Assembly (NCBI RefSeq): GCF_900119845.1 | Contig: NZ_FPKU01000001.1 | Coordinates: 1,149,528 to 1,213,527 of the forward strand | Direction of reading: 5' to 3' | DNA: 64,000 nt | Source of the DNA: Devosia enhydra | Lineage (GTDB): Bacteria > Pseudomonadota > Alphaproteobacteria > Rhizobiales > Devosiaceae | The notes under the pieces: generated by a model | The model's input: only the letters and a program-made list of their open reading frames with translations | Told to the model about the DNA's origin: nothing | Database searches by the model: none | Program-made: the position numbers and the translations under genes | In this document: positions 1-10,807 of the stretch, in pieces | How positions within the stretch are numbered: position 1 is the stretch's first letter | Layout: each line of letters starts with the position of its first letter

Positions 1-2
1 TC

Positions 3-533
3 ACCACCGCCGGCAAGGGCATGATGCGCTGGCACGCCCGCGAGGGCAAAAAGATGCCGCTCGACTGGGCGCTGACCCCGGATGGCCATGTCACGGACGA
101 TCCGGAGGCCGCCATGACCGGCGCGCTGCTCGGCATCGGCGAATACAAGGGCTATGGCCTCGCCTTCATGACCGATGTGCTCACCGGCGTCATCGGCGGC
201 GGCGGCTTCGGGCTCATCCCATATGCCGACGAGCGCAGGCTCGACGTGTCGCACAGCCTTACCGCCATCGATATCGAGTGGTTCATGCCGCTCGAAACCT
301 TCAAGGCGCGCATGAACGACTTTGCAGAGATGGTGAAGTCGCGCAAGCTCCGCCCCGGCTTTTCCGAGGTGCTGCTGCCCGGCGAGCAGGAGGCGCGCCG
401 CGTCGAGACCAAGTCCGCCAAGGGCGTGCCGCTCGACGACGAAGTGCTCGCCGATCTTCAGGCGCTCGGCCGCGAAATGGGATTGTCCGCCGAGATCGAG
501 ATCGTCGGCCCCTATGAGGGAGGCCGGCTGTGA
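3..533 (+). CDS. Ldh-family (malate/L-lactate dehydrogenase-like) oxidoreductase, C-terminal part
   Basis: This is the 3' end of a gene that begins before the window; the visible 176 residues are in frame from base 3. The Gly-rich stretch GVIGGGGFGLIPYADE and the preceding GEYKGYGLAFMTDVLTG resemble the C-terminal core of the Ldh_2/YlbC-YiaK family, NAD(P)H-dependent 2-oxoacid or imino-acid reductases that include ureidoglycolate dehydrogenase and piperideine-2-carboxylate reductase. The substrate cannot be read from the sequence. The stop overlaps the next gene as GTGA, so it is translationally coupled to it and belongs to the same operon, presumably acting on a product of the hydrolases downstream. 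Confidence 0.8.
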   Translation, partial: TTAGKGMMRWHAREGKKMPLDWALTPDGHVTDDPEAAMTGALLGIGEYKGYGLAFMTDVLTGVIGGGGFGLIPYADERRLDVSHSLTAIDIEWFMPLETFKARMNDFAEMVKSRKLRPGFSEVLLPGEQEARRVETKSAKGVPLDDEVLADLQALGREMGLSAEIEIVGPYEGGRL

Positions 534-1705
534 GCGCGCTGGCCCGCACCGCTCTGGCTCCCCTTGGCGCGGATTTCCGCGCCGAGATCCGCAACGGACT
601 TCGCCGCAAGGCCGAAGCGCACGGGCTCGATGGCGTGCTGCTGCTCTTGCCCGCCAATCTCACCTATGCCACCGGCTTCCATTTCTCGGTCAATGAGCGG
701 CCCATCGGCCTCTATGTGCCGGTTGATGGCGAGCCGACGCTCTTCGTGCCGCTGCTCGAACTCGAAAACGCCCAGTCCGTGCCGGGCGTCGTCATTTCCA
801 CCTATGAGGAATATCCCGGCACCGTGCCGCCCATCCTCTTCATGGTGGCCAGCAGCGGCGCCAACCGCATCGCCATCGACATGCTCGATGCGCGCATGGT
901 CCAGCCGCTCTCGGCGCTGGTTGCCGAACTCGTGCTCGAAGATCTCTGCGCCGAGCTGCGCTATATCAAGACCGAGGCCGAGCTGGCGCTGACCCGCGAG
1001 GCGGCGCATTTCGCCGATCTCTGCCTTGAACGTCTGCTCCACAATGGCGGTGCCATCATTTCGGGTGGCGGCAGCGAACTCGATCTTCTCGCCGATTGCG
1101 TCGGCCATGCCCGCTCGGCCCTGCTCGAAGCCCATGGCGCGGCCTTCGCCGGCACCAAGCTCGGCATCACCGCCTCGGTCCATTCCGGGCCGAGGGCTGC
1201 CCTGCCCCATGGCGCCACCAGCCACCGCAAGCCGCTGCGGGGCGAAACGCTGATTGCCGGCATCGGCTGTTCGCTCGGCGGCTATCATGCCGAGAGCGGG
1301 GTCACGCTTGTGGTCGCCGAAATGGATGCCGAGCAGCGCCGCGTCATGCAGGCCATGGAGGCCTGCAACGATGCCGCCGTTTCGGCCTTGCGGCCCGGCG
1401 CGCTCTGCCAGGCGGTCAACGAGGCGGCGATGGAGCCATTGCTCAAGGCCGGCCTCGGTCAGGCCATCCGCCATCGCATCGGCCACGGCATGGGCGCCGA
1501 GGGGCACGAAGCGCCGTGGCTCGCCCCCGGCGACCGCACGCCAGTTGCCGCCAACATGGTGTTTTCCAACGAGCCCGGCGTCTACCGGCCGGATCGCGAC
1601 GGCTACCGCACCATCAACACCATGATCGTCCATGCCGACGGGGTCGAGATCCCCAGTCGCTTCCAGGCCGATCATCCCATCGACACCCGCATTCTAGCGC
1701 TCTGA
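530..1705 (+). CDS. M24 (creatinase/aminopeptidase P) fold protein with degenerate metal site
   Basis: The 391-residue protein has the creatinase-type N-terminal domain (about 1-150) and a pita-bread C-terminal domain (about 155-385). The GTG start overlaps the previous stop (GTGA) and a GAGGGAGG ribosome site lies just upstream. Of the five dinuclear-metal ligands of aminopeptidase P, my manual alignment keeps His319 (GHGMG) and Glu348 (NEPGVY), but the first Asp is Gly244, the second is Glu255 and the last Glu is Ile362 in GYRTINT. Creatinase uses the same fold without metal, so this is more likely a creatinase-like C-N hydrolase or a non-peptidase than a prolidase. The true substrate is unknown. 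Confidence 0.8.
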   Translation: MSALARTALAPLGADFRAEIRNGLRRKAEAHGLDGVLLLLPANLTYATGFHFSVNERPIGLYVPVDGEPTLFVPLLELENAQSVPGVVISTYEEYPGTVPPILFMVASSGANRIAIDMLDARMVQPLSALVAELVLEDLCAELRYIKTEAELALTREAAHFADLCLERLLHNGGAIISGGGSELDLLADCVGHARSALLEAHGAAFAGTKLGITASVHSGPRAALPHGATSHRKPLRGETLIAGIGCSLGGYHAESGVTLVVAEMDAEQRRVMQAMEACNDAAVSALRPGALCQAVNEAAMEPLLKAGLGQAIRHRIGHGMGAEGHEAPWLAPGDRTPVAANMVFSNEPGVYRPDRDGYRTINTMIVHADGVEIPSRFQADHPIDTRILAL

Positions 1706-1715
1706 GAGGCCGAAA

Positions 1716-2951
1716 ATGCCCGAGCCCCCGTTCTGGCACTACACCAAGATCATCAAGCCGATGTTCCCCGCCAAGGCGGTCGACCAGATCGTTCTGGGCC
1801 GGCTGATCACGGCGCGCGGCGACGAGATCATCCCCGAGGGCTTCATGGAAGTCCGCGGCGGCAAGATCGTGCGCGTCGGCGCCCGCGCCGATCTCGGCAC
1901 CCTGCCCGATGACATCCCGACCCATGATACCGGCGGCAAGACCGTCATGCCCGGCATGGCGAACTCGCACGCCCATCTTTCATGGGATGGCATTCACGAG
2001 CTCTCGTTCCAGTCGATGTACGACCCGCCGGAGATGCGGGCCTACAAGGCTGCCGGCAACATGCTGAAATCGCTGCGCGCCGGCATTACGCTGGTGCGCG
2101 ATCTCGGGGTCCACAACGCCAACCTGTTCACCAAGCAGGCGGTGGCGCAGGGCATCTTCCCCGGTCCGCGACTGCTGGTTTCGGGCGAAAGCATCATCCA
2201 GACCGGCGGGCACACCTACTGGGTCTGCCGCGAGGCTTCGGGCGCCGACGAGATGCGCCGCGCGGTGCGCGACCAGGTCAAGGGCGGTGCCGATCTCATC
2301 AAGATCATGGCCTGCCACGATACCCTCGAATTCACCGATGCCGAGCTCGAGGCGGTGATCGACGAGGCCCATCGCAATCGCCTGCCAATCACCGCGCACG
2401 CCACCTATGATGCCTGCATCCGGCGCGTCGCCGAGTTCGGCGTCGACTGCGTCGAGCATGGCGGCTCGATGAGCGACGAGACCATCCAAGTCCTCCTGGA
2501 CAAGAAGATTCCCATCGTCACCACCTTCTCGGCGCTGGTCATGCAGGCCAAGCCGGAGATCGCCCGCGCCTTTGGCATTCCCGAGTGGAAGATCGCCGAG
2601 CGGCAGAAGGCGGTGGGCGACAAGACGCGCTTCGATGGCCTCGTGCGGGCGTCCAAGGCCGGCGTGCCGATCGTCTTTGGCACCGATGCCGGAAGCCCCG
2701 CCGTCGAGCATGATTCCATCGCCCCCGAACTCGACTTCATGGTCGAGGTCGGCGTCTGCCCCGACCGGCTCGATGCGCTGCGCGCCATCACCATCAGGGC
2801 GGCCCAACTTTCAAAACTGGACAAGAAGATCGGCTCGCTGGAGGCCGGCAAGGAAGCCGACTTCATCGTGGTCGACGGCAAGCCGGACGAGGACCTCTTT
2901 GCGCTCGAACGCGTGCGCGAGACCTGGATCGCCGGCAAGAGGATGCACTGA
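1716..2951 (+). CDS. Metal-dependent amidohydrolase (imidazolonepropionase/prolidase-like)
   Basis: A complete 411-residue type I amidohydrolase. All expected metal ligands are visible: His85-x-His87 (SHAHL), Lys196 in DLIKI as the probable carboxylated lysine, His228 (TAHAT), His248 (VEHGG) and the catalytic Asp324 (FGTDAG). The first 60 and last 60 residues form the usual beta-sandwich, and the C-terminal motif KEADFIVVDGKP is typical of the imidazolonepropionase-like and Xaa-Pro dipeptidase-like amidohydrolases. It probably hydrolyses an amide or cyclic amide. It lies 10 bases after the M24 gene and ends one base before the aminotransferase start, so it is part of the same operon. The exact substrate cannot be assigned. 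Confidence 0.88.
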   Translation: MPEPPFWHYTKIIKPMFPAKAVDQIVLGRLITARGDEIIPEGFMEVRGGKIVRVGARADLGTLPDDIPTHDTGGKTVMPGMANSHAHLSWDGIHELSFQSMYDPPEMRAYKAAGNMLKSLRAGITLVRDLGVHNANLFTKQAVAQGIFPGPRLLVSGESIIQTGGHTYWVCREASGADEMRRAVRDQVKGGADLIKIMACHDTLEFTDAELEAVIDEAHRNRLPITAHATYDACIRRVAEFGVDCVEHGGSMSDETIQVLLDKKIPIVTTFSALVMQAKPEIARAFGIPEWKIAERQKAVGDKTRFDGLVRASKAGVPIVFGTDAGSPAVEHDSIAPELDFMVEVGVCPDRLDALRAITIRAAQLSKLDKKIGSLEAGKEADFIVVDGKPDEDLFALERVRETWIAGKRMH

Positions 2952-2952
2952 C

Positions 2953-4134
2953 ATGAGCGCCATCGCAGACAAGCTGACCAACCGCATCGTCGAGGAAGAC
3001 CTCTCCTTCCGCTCGAAGATGCTGGGCATCGCCGCCACCATGACCAATGTCATCGCCATGGGGCGCGGCGACCCCGATTTCCACACCCCGGCCCATATCG
3101 TTGCCGCCGCCAAGAAGGCGATCGACGAGAACCAGCACCATTATACCCCGCCCAACGGCATCCCGGCGCTGCGCTCGGCCATCGCCGCCGATCTGGGCAA
3201 GCAGTACGGGCTCGACTATGCCGCCGAGGACATCATCGTCACCGCCGGCGTGCAGGAATCGATCACGCTCATCATGCTGGCGCTGATCAATCCGGGCGAT
3301 GAGGTGCTCATCACCTCGCCCCGCTTCATGACCTATGACACGGCGGTGAAATTCGCCGGCGGCGTGCCCGTCCCCGTGCCAACCTTCCAGAAGGATGATT
3401 TCGCTCTCGACATCGACGAGATCGAAAAGCGCATCACGCCCAAGACCCGCATGTTCGTGCTGGTCTCGCCCAACAACCCGACCGGCGCCGTCACCCCGCC
3501 CGATGTGATCCGCAAGATCGCCGATCTCGCCATCAAGCACGATTTCATCGTCGTCTCCGACGAGATCTACGCCAAGATCATCTATGACGGTCACGAGCAC
3601 CTCTCCATCGGCACCCTGCCGGGGATGAAGGAGCGCACCATCACGCTCAACGGCTTTTCCAAGAGCTATGCGATGACCGGCTGGCGCGTCGGCTATCTCG
3701 CGGCGCCTTCGGACTTCGTCCACAAGGTCACCGAGATGCGGCACACGCTCTCGATCAACACCTGCACCGTCTCCCAGTATGCCGCGCTCGCCGCCGTCAC
3801 CGGCCCGCAAGAGCCGGTCGACGAGATGATCCGCGAATATACCGAGCGGCGGGACTATCTGCTGCCGGCGCTCGATGCGATGGGGCTGACCTATGGCGTG
3901 CCCGGTGGCGCGTTCTACGTCTACATCAACGTCTCGGGCACCGGCATGTCGACGCCCGAATTCTGCGAGAAGCTCCTGCGCGAGACCGGGGTGATGATGT
4001 TCCCCGGCACTATGTTCGGCGACCATGACCCGAGCTATATCCGCCTTTCCTTCCTGCAGCCTCTGCCCGTCATCAAGGATGCGGTGGAGCGCATGAAGGG
4101 CTTCATGGCCCGCCACGCCAAGGCTGCCGCCTGA
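2953..4134 (+). CDS. Pyridoxal-phosphate class I/II aminotransferase
   Basis: A 393-residue fold-type I aminotransferase of the AspC/PatA type. Visible landmarks are NNPTG at 174-178, the PLP-binding Asp203 and Tyr206 in SDEIYA, the Schiff-base Lys237 in GFSKSYAMTGWRVGY and phosphate-binding Arg245. I chose the ATG at 2953, one base after the upstream stop, because homology starts there and the longer reading frame antisense-like extension is a frame shadow of the amidohydrolase. It should move an amino group between an amino acid and a 2-oxoacid, which fits the catabolism of an amino acid released by the neighbouring hydrolases. Its stop TGA overlaps the next ATG. Confidence 0.9.
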   Translation: MSAIADKLTNRIVEEDLSFRSKMLGIAATMTNVIAMGRGDPDFHTPAHIVAAAKKAIDENQHHYTPPNGIPALRSAIAADLGKQYGLDYAAEDIIVTAGVQESITLIMLALINPGDEVLITSPRFMTYDTAVKFAGGVPVPVPTFQKDDFALDIDEIEKRITPKTRMFVLVSPNNPTGAVTPPDVIRKIADLAIKHDFIVVSDEIYAKIIYDGHEHLSIGTLPGMKERTITLNGFSKSYAMTGWRVGYLAAPSDFVHKVTEMRHTLSINTCTVSQYAALAAVTGPQEPVDEMIREYTERRDYLLPALDAMGLTYGVPGGAFYVYINVSGTGMSTPEFCEKLLRETGVMMFPGTMFGDHDPSYIRLSFLQPLPVIKDAVERMKGFMARHAKAAA

Positions 4135-5558
4135 TGGACAAGCCCAACCCGAACGAGAAATTCGTCGGCATCCAGGTCAGCCCGATCAGCTTTCTCGACG
4201 AGGGCGTCGATACGGTTCTCGACACCCTCAAGGATCGTGTCGGCGTCAACGTCCTGATGCTGGGCACCGTCTCCTGGCTCGGGCTCAAGACCGGCCGGTC
4301 GATCTCGCACAAGCTCGATGGCTGGCCAGACCATGGCGTGCCCGAGCCCTTCGCGATGAAGGGCGGCGCCTATTTCAACCCCGACCCGGCCTATTACAAC
4401 GGCACCTTCATCAAGGATTACCGCGCCCGCGACCCCGAATTCGCCGGCAAGGACATCCTCAAGATGGTCATCCCGGCCGCCCATGCCCGCGGCATGAAGG
4501 TCTTCATCGAGCTGATGGAGCCGTTCTTTAAATATACCGGGCACGGCTCGACCAACACGGTCGATATCCCCAACCTCGCCCAGGCCATGGAGATCGACAT
4601 CTTCGGCCGCCTCTCGGGCGACCCCTCCACCAGCCACCCGGATTATCGCAACTGGATCCTCTCGATGATCGAGGATCAGGTGCGCAATCATGCGCTCGAT
4701 GGCGTGATGTGGTGCAACGAGCGCAATTCCCCGCTCGATACCCTCATCCAGGGCGGCGCGCCGGGCGACTTCTCCACCCATGCCCGCCGCGAGGCGATGG
4801 AACGCGGCATCGATGTCGAAGCCTGCCGCCGCGCGCTCCTCAACCTCTATGATTTCATGCAGGAGGCGGCGGCGGGCAAGAGCTTCGCCGATGGCGCCTT
4901 CGTCACATTCATCCGCACCCTCTGGGATAATCCCGAGGCGCTGGTGTGGGAAAAGTTCTGGCTCGAGCGCAACAAGGATCTCGATCGCGAGCTCTATGGG
5001 CTGGTCAAATGGTGCAAGCCCGGCCTGCCCTTCGGCCTCAATGTCTGGAACCGCAATCATTTCAACATCTTCCGCAAGGCCCAGTGGCCCTGGGAAGAGC
5101 AGACCCGCTATGCCGACTGGGTCAAGCCCATCACCTACCAGCACCAGGCCGGAGAGGTCTTCACGAAAGAACTCGGCTTTTTCCAGAAGACCATCCTGCG
5201 CGATTTCTCGCCCGATGAAGCCACCGCCGTGCTCTACCGGCTGCTCGGGCTCAAGGAGGCGCCGTTCTCGGGGCTCATCGCAGCCGGCATGGACCCCGAC
5301 ACCTACGTCCATGGCCAGTGCGCCGATGCGCTGCGCGGCGTCAACGGCAAGGCCAAGGTCTATATGGGCATCGGCGTCGATGCCCCGCGCACCAAGCCCG
5401 AAACGGCGAAGATGACCCCCGACATCGCCTATCGCTCGGTGATGGCGACCTATCGCGCCGGTGGCCATGGCGTGGTGCTGGCGCCCAACTACGCCTCGAT
5501 GCACCTCACCAACCTCGATGGCGTCGCCAAGGCCCTCGACGAACTGGGGCTCAGATAG
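4134..5558 (+). CDS. Unrecognised probable TIM-barrel protein of a catabolic operon
   Basis: I do not recognise a named family for this 474-residue soluble protein. It has no signal peptide or membrane segment. The pattern of hydrophobic strands followed by acidic or aromatic residues looks like a (beta/alpha)8 barrel: VNVLMLGTVSW near 39-48, MKVFIELMEP at 121-130, LDGVMWCNERNSP at 188-200, LPFGLNVWNRNHF at 298-310 and VKPITYQHQ at 330-338. Glu126 and Glu196 at strand ends sit where glycoside-hydrolase-like enzymes carry acid residues, but that is a guess. Start and stop overlap both neighbours by one base (TGATG-like and TAGTG), so it is co-translated with the aminotransferase and the dihydroorotase-like enzyme and must share their pathway. 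Confidence 0.75.
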   Translation: MDKPNPNEKFVGIQVSPISFLDEGVDTVLDTLKDRVGVNVLMLGTVSWLGLKTGRSISHKLDGWPDHGVPEPFAMKGGAYFNPDPAYYNGTFIKDYRARDPEFAGKDILKMVIPAAHARGMKVFIELMEPFFKYTGHGSTNTVDIPNLAQAMEIDIFGRLSGDPSTSHPDYRNWILSMIEDQVRNHALDGVMWCNERNSPLDTLIQGGAPGDFSTHARREAMERGIDVEACRRALLNLYDFMQEAAAGKSFADGAFVTFIRTLWDNPEALVWEKFWLERNKDLDRELYGLVKWCKPGLPFGLNVWNRNHFNIFRKAQWPWEEQTRYADWVKPITYQHQAGEVFTKELGFFQKTILRDFSPDEATAVLYRLLGLKEAPFSGLIAAGMDPDTYVHGQCADALRGVNGKAKVYMGIGVDAPRTKPETAKMTPDIAYRSVMATYRAGGHGVVLAPNYASMHLTNLDGVAKALDELGLR

Positions 5559-6964
5559 TGGCCGGTATCCAGACCATCATCCGCAACGCCACCGTCCTCA
5601 CCCCTGAAGGGCTGATCGAGCGCGACGTGGCGATCTCGGAGGGCGGCATCGCTGCCCTCCTGCCGCGCGGCGAAGGCACGGCTCCAGAAATCATCGATGG
5701 CACCGGCCGGCACCTCCTGCCCGGCGCCATCGACATTCACTTCCACATCCGCGCGCCCGCCTATCCCGATCGCGGCACGGTCGAGAGCGAGACGCGCGCG
5801 GCGGCCGCCGGCGGCATCACCACGCTGTTCGAGATGCCGATCTCCAAGCCCTGCTGCAACACCGCCGAGCGCGTCGAGATGCGCAAGGCCCATTTCGCCG
5901 AGCATGCCTTCATCAATTTCGGCCTCATCGCCGCGCCGGGCGACCTCAGCAGAGAGGGCGTCGCCGCCATGCGCGATGCCGGCGCCGTCGCCTTCAAGAT
6001 CTTCACCACCCCGGCACCCGAAGGCCGCGACGATGAATTCTTCGGGCTCGCCTTCCCCGACGAGGCCGACCAGCTCGCCGCGCTGCGCGCCGCCGCCCGC
6101 GTCGGCCTGCCCGTCATCGCCCATGCCGAAAGCGCGCAGCTGCTCGCCCATGCCGAGCGGGTGGCCCATGGCCTCGATCTGGCCGATGCGCGCACCCATC
6201 TGGCGGCCCGGCCCGATATCTGCGAGGCCGTCGCCGTCGCCAAGCTCCTCACAATGAACATGGATGCGGGCGCGAGGCTCCACATTGCCCATGTCACCTC
6301 GGCGCGCACCGTCGATGTGCTGCGGCGCTTCCGCGGCACCTCGGACTTTTCGGCCGAGACCTGCCCGCATTACCTCTTCCGCACCGAGGCCGACGTTACC
6401 CGCGCCGGGGTCTTTGCCAAGATCAACCCGCCGGTGCGCACCAAGGCCGATCAGGATGCGCTGTGGGATGCCATCCGCGATGGCACCATCGCCCATGTCA
6501 CCACCGACCACGCCGCCTTCTCGCATGCCGAAAAGCTCGCCAGCGCCAACAACTTCCTCGAGGCCCCCCCGGGCACGCCGGGGTCCGAGGTTCTGGTGCC
6601 CGGCATGCTCGATGCGGTGGCAAAGGGCCGGATCAGCCTCGAAAAGGCCATGGCGCTGCTCTCGGGCAATGCCGCCCGCCGCTTCGGGCTCACCGACAAG
6701 GGCCGCATCGCGCCGGGGGCCGATGCCGATCTCATTCTCGTCGATCTTGCCGCAGAGACAGAAATCCGCCCCGATACCATGCTGAGTTTCGCCCGCGATG
6801 TGGCACAACTCTATCATGGCGCGCGCTTCACCGGCCGCGTGCTGCGCACCATCGTGGCGGGCAAAACCGTCTATGATGGTGCCATTCTTGCCGCCCCCGG
6901 CTCCGGCCGGTTCACCTCTCCCCTCGCAGCCCCGGCCTACGCGCCCGAAAGAATGAGCGCCTGA
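5558..6964 (+). CDS. Dihydroorotase/allantoinase-like cyclic amidohydrolase
   Basis: The 468-residue protein starts at a GTG that overlaps the previous stop (TAGTG); the open frame extends further upstream but that part is a shadow of the preceding gene. It has the full set of cyclic-amidohydrolase residues: His61-x-His63 (DIHFHIR), Lys147 (FKIFTTP) as probable carboxylysine, His189 (IAHAES), His245 (IAHVTS) and Asp317 (TTDHA), plus CPHYLF and the closing beta-sandwich. Family members open dihydroorotate, allantoin or hydantoin rings. Being inside a catabolic operon rather than beside pyrimidine genes, it is more likely an allantoinase- or hydantoinase-type enzyme than PyrC. Confidence 0.85.
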   Translation: MAGIQTIIRNATVLTPEGLIERDVAISEGGIAALLPRGEGTAPEIIDGTGRHLLPGAIDIHFHIRAPAYPDRGTVESETRAAAAGGITTLFEMPISKPCCNTAERVEMRKAHFAEHAFINFGLIAAPGDLSREGVAAMRDAGAVAFKIFTTPAPEGRDDEFFGLAFPDEADQLAALRAAARVGLPVIAHAESAQLLAHAERVAHGLDLADARTHLAARPDICEAVAVAKLLTMNMDAGARLHIAHVTSARTVDVLRRFRGTSDFSAETCPHYLFRTEADVTRAGVFAKINPPVRTKADQDALWDAIRDGTIAHVTTDHAAFSHAEKLASANNFLEAPPGTPGSEVLVPGMLDAVAKGRISLEKAMALLSGNAARRFGLTDKGRIAPGADADLILVDLAAETEIRPDTMLSFARDVAQLYHGARFTGRVLRTIVAGKTVYDGAILAAPGSGRFTSPLAAPAYAPERMSA

Positions 6965-6966
6965 CC

Positions 6967-8003
6967 ATGCAAGCAGCCTCTCCCCAAACCGCCCCTCCCA
7001 AGGCCGGCACGCCGCTTCTGGAGGTCCAAGACCTCCACACCTCGTTCATCGTGGGCGAAGGGCAGACCGTGCGCGCCGTCGACGGGGTCAGCTTCGTCGT
7101 CAATGCCGGGGAGACCCTCGCCATCGTGGGCGAATCCGGGTCTGGCAAATCGGTCACCAGCCTCTCGATCATGCGGCTCCTGCCCAAGAAGATCGGCAAG
7201 ATCTCCAAGGGCACCATCCGCCTGCGCGGCCGCGACCTCGTGCCCATCTCCGACCGCGAGATGCGCAATGTGCGCGGCAACGACATCGGCATGATCTTCC
7301 AGGAGCCGATGACCAGCCTCAACCCGGTGCACACCATCGGCCAGCAGATCGCCGAGGTGGTCATCCAGCACCAGAAGGTCTCGAAATCCGAGGGCATGAA
7401 GCGCGCCATCGAGATGCTCGAGGTCGTGGGCATTCCCGAGCCGGCGCGCCGCGCCGCGCAATATCCCCACGAGATGTCGGGCGGCATGCGCCAGCGTGCG
7501 ATGATTGCCATGGCGCTCTCCTGCGAGCCCAGCGTGCTGATTGCCGACGAGCCGACCACCGCGCTCGACGTCACCATCCAGGCGCAGATCCTCGATCTCA
7601 TGCGCAACCTCCAGGAACGGCTGGGGATGGCGATCGTGTTCATCACCCACGATCTCGGCGTCGTGGCTGAAATGGCCCAGCGCGTCGTCGTCATGTATGC
7701 CGGCCAGGTGGTCGAGACCGGCACCGTGGAAGAGATCTTCACCCGTCCGCTGATGCCCTACACATCGGGCCTGATGCAGTCGATCCCGCGCATGGGCGCC
7801 GAGGAGAAGACGCGCCTCCAGGCCATTCCCGGCTATGTGCCGCTGCTCACCAAGCTCCCCAGCGGCTGCCGCTTCCGCACCCGCTGCGCCTATGCCGAGG
7901 AGCGCTGCGCAACGAGCGAACCGCCGCTCGAGCAGCTCGAGAACGGGCGCAGCGTCCGCTGCATCCGCTGGAAGGAACTGGATCTGCCGACGAGGGCCTC
8001 AGC

Positions 8004-8007
<4 letters not shown>
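6967..8007 (+). CDS. Oligopeptide ABC transporter ATP-binding protein (DppD/OppD type)
   Basis: A 346-residue ABC ATPase with Walker A GESGSGKS at 55-62, signature MSGGMRQR, Walker [13 protein letters not shown] and switch His in FITHDLG. The last 70 residues carry the oligopeptide-transporter C-terminal extension with spaced cysteines ([15 protein letters not shown]), a segment that can hold a 4Fe-4S cluster in some family members. It should form a heterodimer with the next gene product on the cytoplasmic face of a peptide-type importer. The ATG follows the previous stop by two bases and the TGA overlaps the next ATG. No permease or binding-protein gene is in the window. Confidence 0.93.
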
Positions 8008-9052
<1,045 letters not shown>

Positions 9053-9056
<4 letters not shown>

Positions 9057-10723
9057 CCGAACTCGACGTTCGCTTCGACCGCTACTACACCTACGCCGAA
9101 ATGACCGAGCGGCTTCAGGCGCTCGTTTCGGCCTTCCCGCACCTCGCCAAACTGACATCGCTCGCCAAGTCCTTCGAGGGCCGCGATGTCTGGCTGGTCG
9201 AGATCGGCAATGCCAAGACCGGCCCGCTCGAGGACAAGCCCGGCTATTACATTGACGGGCAGATCCACGCCGAAGAGCACGCCACCAGCGCCACCGCGCT
9301 TTATGCCGTCTGGCATCTCCTCACCCAATACGGCAAGGACGAGGAGGTCACCCGCCTCGTCGACACGCAGGCCTTCTACATCCTGCCGCGCATCAATCCC
9401 GATGGGGCCGAGCTTTCGCTCCAGCCGCCCTATTTCAACTGGTGCGGCAATGGCCGTTTCCAGCCCGGCTTCGATCGCATCGAGGGCCTCATCCCCGAGG
9501 ATATCGATGGCGACGGCTTCCTCGTCTGGATGCGCGTGCCCGATCCCAAGGGCGAGTGGAAGAAGAACCCCGACAATCCCGACATCATGGTCCAGCGCAA
9601 GCCGGGCGAGGAAGGTGGGGAGTATTTCCGGCTCTATCCGGAGGGCTCGATCCGCAATTATGACGGGGTCAACGTGCCGGTCGAAAAGCCCTTCGACGGC
9701 AACATGAACCGTAATTTCCCGACCCACTGGTCGCCGCAGGAATATGGCGCCGGCGAGCATCCGCTCTCCGAGCCTGAAGCCTTCGGCATGGCCAAGTTCA
9801 TCCTCAGCCATCCCAATATCTGCGGCATGTGTGCCTACCATACCCATGGCGGCATCATCCTTCGCCCCTCGATGACCAAGCCCGACAGCGCCATGAGCGC
9901 GCGCGACATCAATCTCTACAAGGAGATCGGCAAGGTCGGCACCGAGCTCACCGGCTATCCCACCGTCTCGATCTACGAGGAATTCACGCCCGACAAATCC
10001 GTCGTGCGCCGCGGCGGCCTGATGGACTGGACCTATGAGGAGATGGGCATCATCTCCTTCGGCACCGAGCTCTGGGATCTCGAACGCACCGCCGGCGTGC
10101 CCAAGGAAGGCTATTACAACCTCTATCCGCGCAATGCCGAGGTGCAGCAGAAGGTCTACACCTATGTGAAGGCCCATATGGCCGAAAAGGGCTGGCGCGA
10201 CTGGAAGCCCTTCGATCACCCGCAGCTGGGCCGGATCGAGATCGGCGGCATGGTCAATATCTGGAGCTACCGCAACCCGCCGGGCAATCTGCTCGAAGAG
10301 ATCTGCCGCCAGAACGTGCTGTTCAACCTGCGCCACGCTGCAGCGGCCCCGCAGGTCAAAATCGATGATCTCAGCGTCACCGCGCTCGGCGCCGACCTCT
10401 ACAAGGTGCGGGCGGTCATCGCCAATCACGGCTATCTGCCCACCAACCTCTCCGACGTGGCGATCGCCAACAAGGTGGCCAAGCCCGTCACCGCGACCAT
10501 TGCGGTCGAGGGCGGCGAGCTGGTGATGAACCCGGAGAAGGCCGATCTCGGCAATCTCGCCGGCCGCAACGAGCGCCTCTATCCCTGGTCGCCCTGGGGC
10601 CAGCAATGGACCGCCAATGCCCGCCCGGTCGAATGGCTGGTGCGTGCGCCCAAGGGGGCGACCATCACCGTCACCAGCCGCAGCCAGAAGGGCGGCACGC
10701 AGCGCGCCACCCATACCGTCTGA
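9053..10723 (+). CDS. M14 family zinc carboxypeptidase, cytoplasmic
   Basis: A 556-residue M14 peptidase with an intact active site: zinc ligands His72 and Glu75 ([10 protein letters not shown]) and His263 ([11 protein letters not shown]), the substrate-binding Asn219-Arg220 (NMNRNFP) and general base Glu339 (GTELWDLE). NPDGAE at 115-120 is another family hallmark. There is no signal peptide, so it should act in the cytoplasm on imported peptides. Residues after about 420 look like a beta-sandwich addition, and the insert at about 125-215 is longer than in classical carboxypeptidase A. It is the last gene of the operon (ATGA overlap with the upstream ATPase) and is followed by a terminator. 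Confidence 0.9.
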
Positions 10724-10753
10724 TCTACACTTTACCCTTCCTGTCCCCCGACT

Positions 10754-10789
10754 GCCCCGGTTCGCTTCCGCGATCCGGGGCTTTTCTTT
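10754..10789 (+). terminator. Intrinsic terminator of the peptide catabolic operon
   Basis: GCCCCGG pairs with CCGGGGC, and an inner TCGC/GCGA stem closes on a TTCC tetraloop; TTTTCTTT follows directly. It lies 30 bases after the M14 peptidase stop and ends the + strand unit before the convergent dehydrogenase gene. Confidence 0.85.
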
Positions 10790-10807
10790 GTCAGGGCGAC
10801 TTGGTCG

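Noticed and set aside
512-1675. 387-codon open frame antisense to the M24 gene
   Set aside because: Same shadow effect; coding evidence (motifs, coupling) is all on the + strand.
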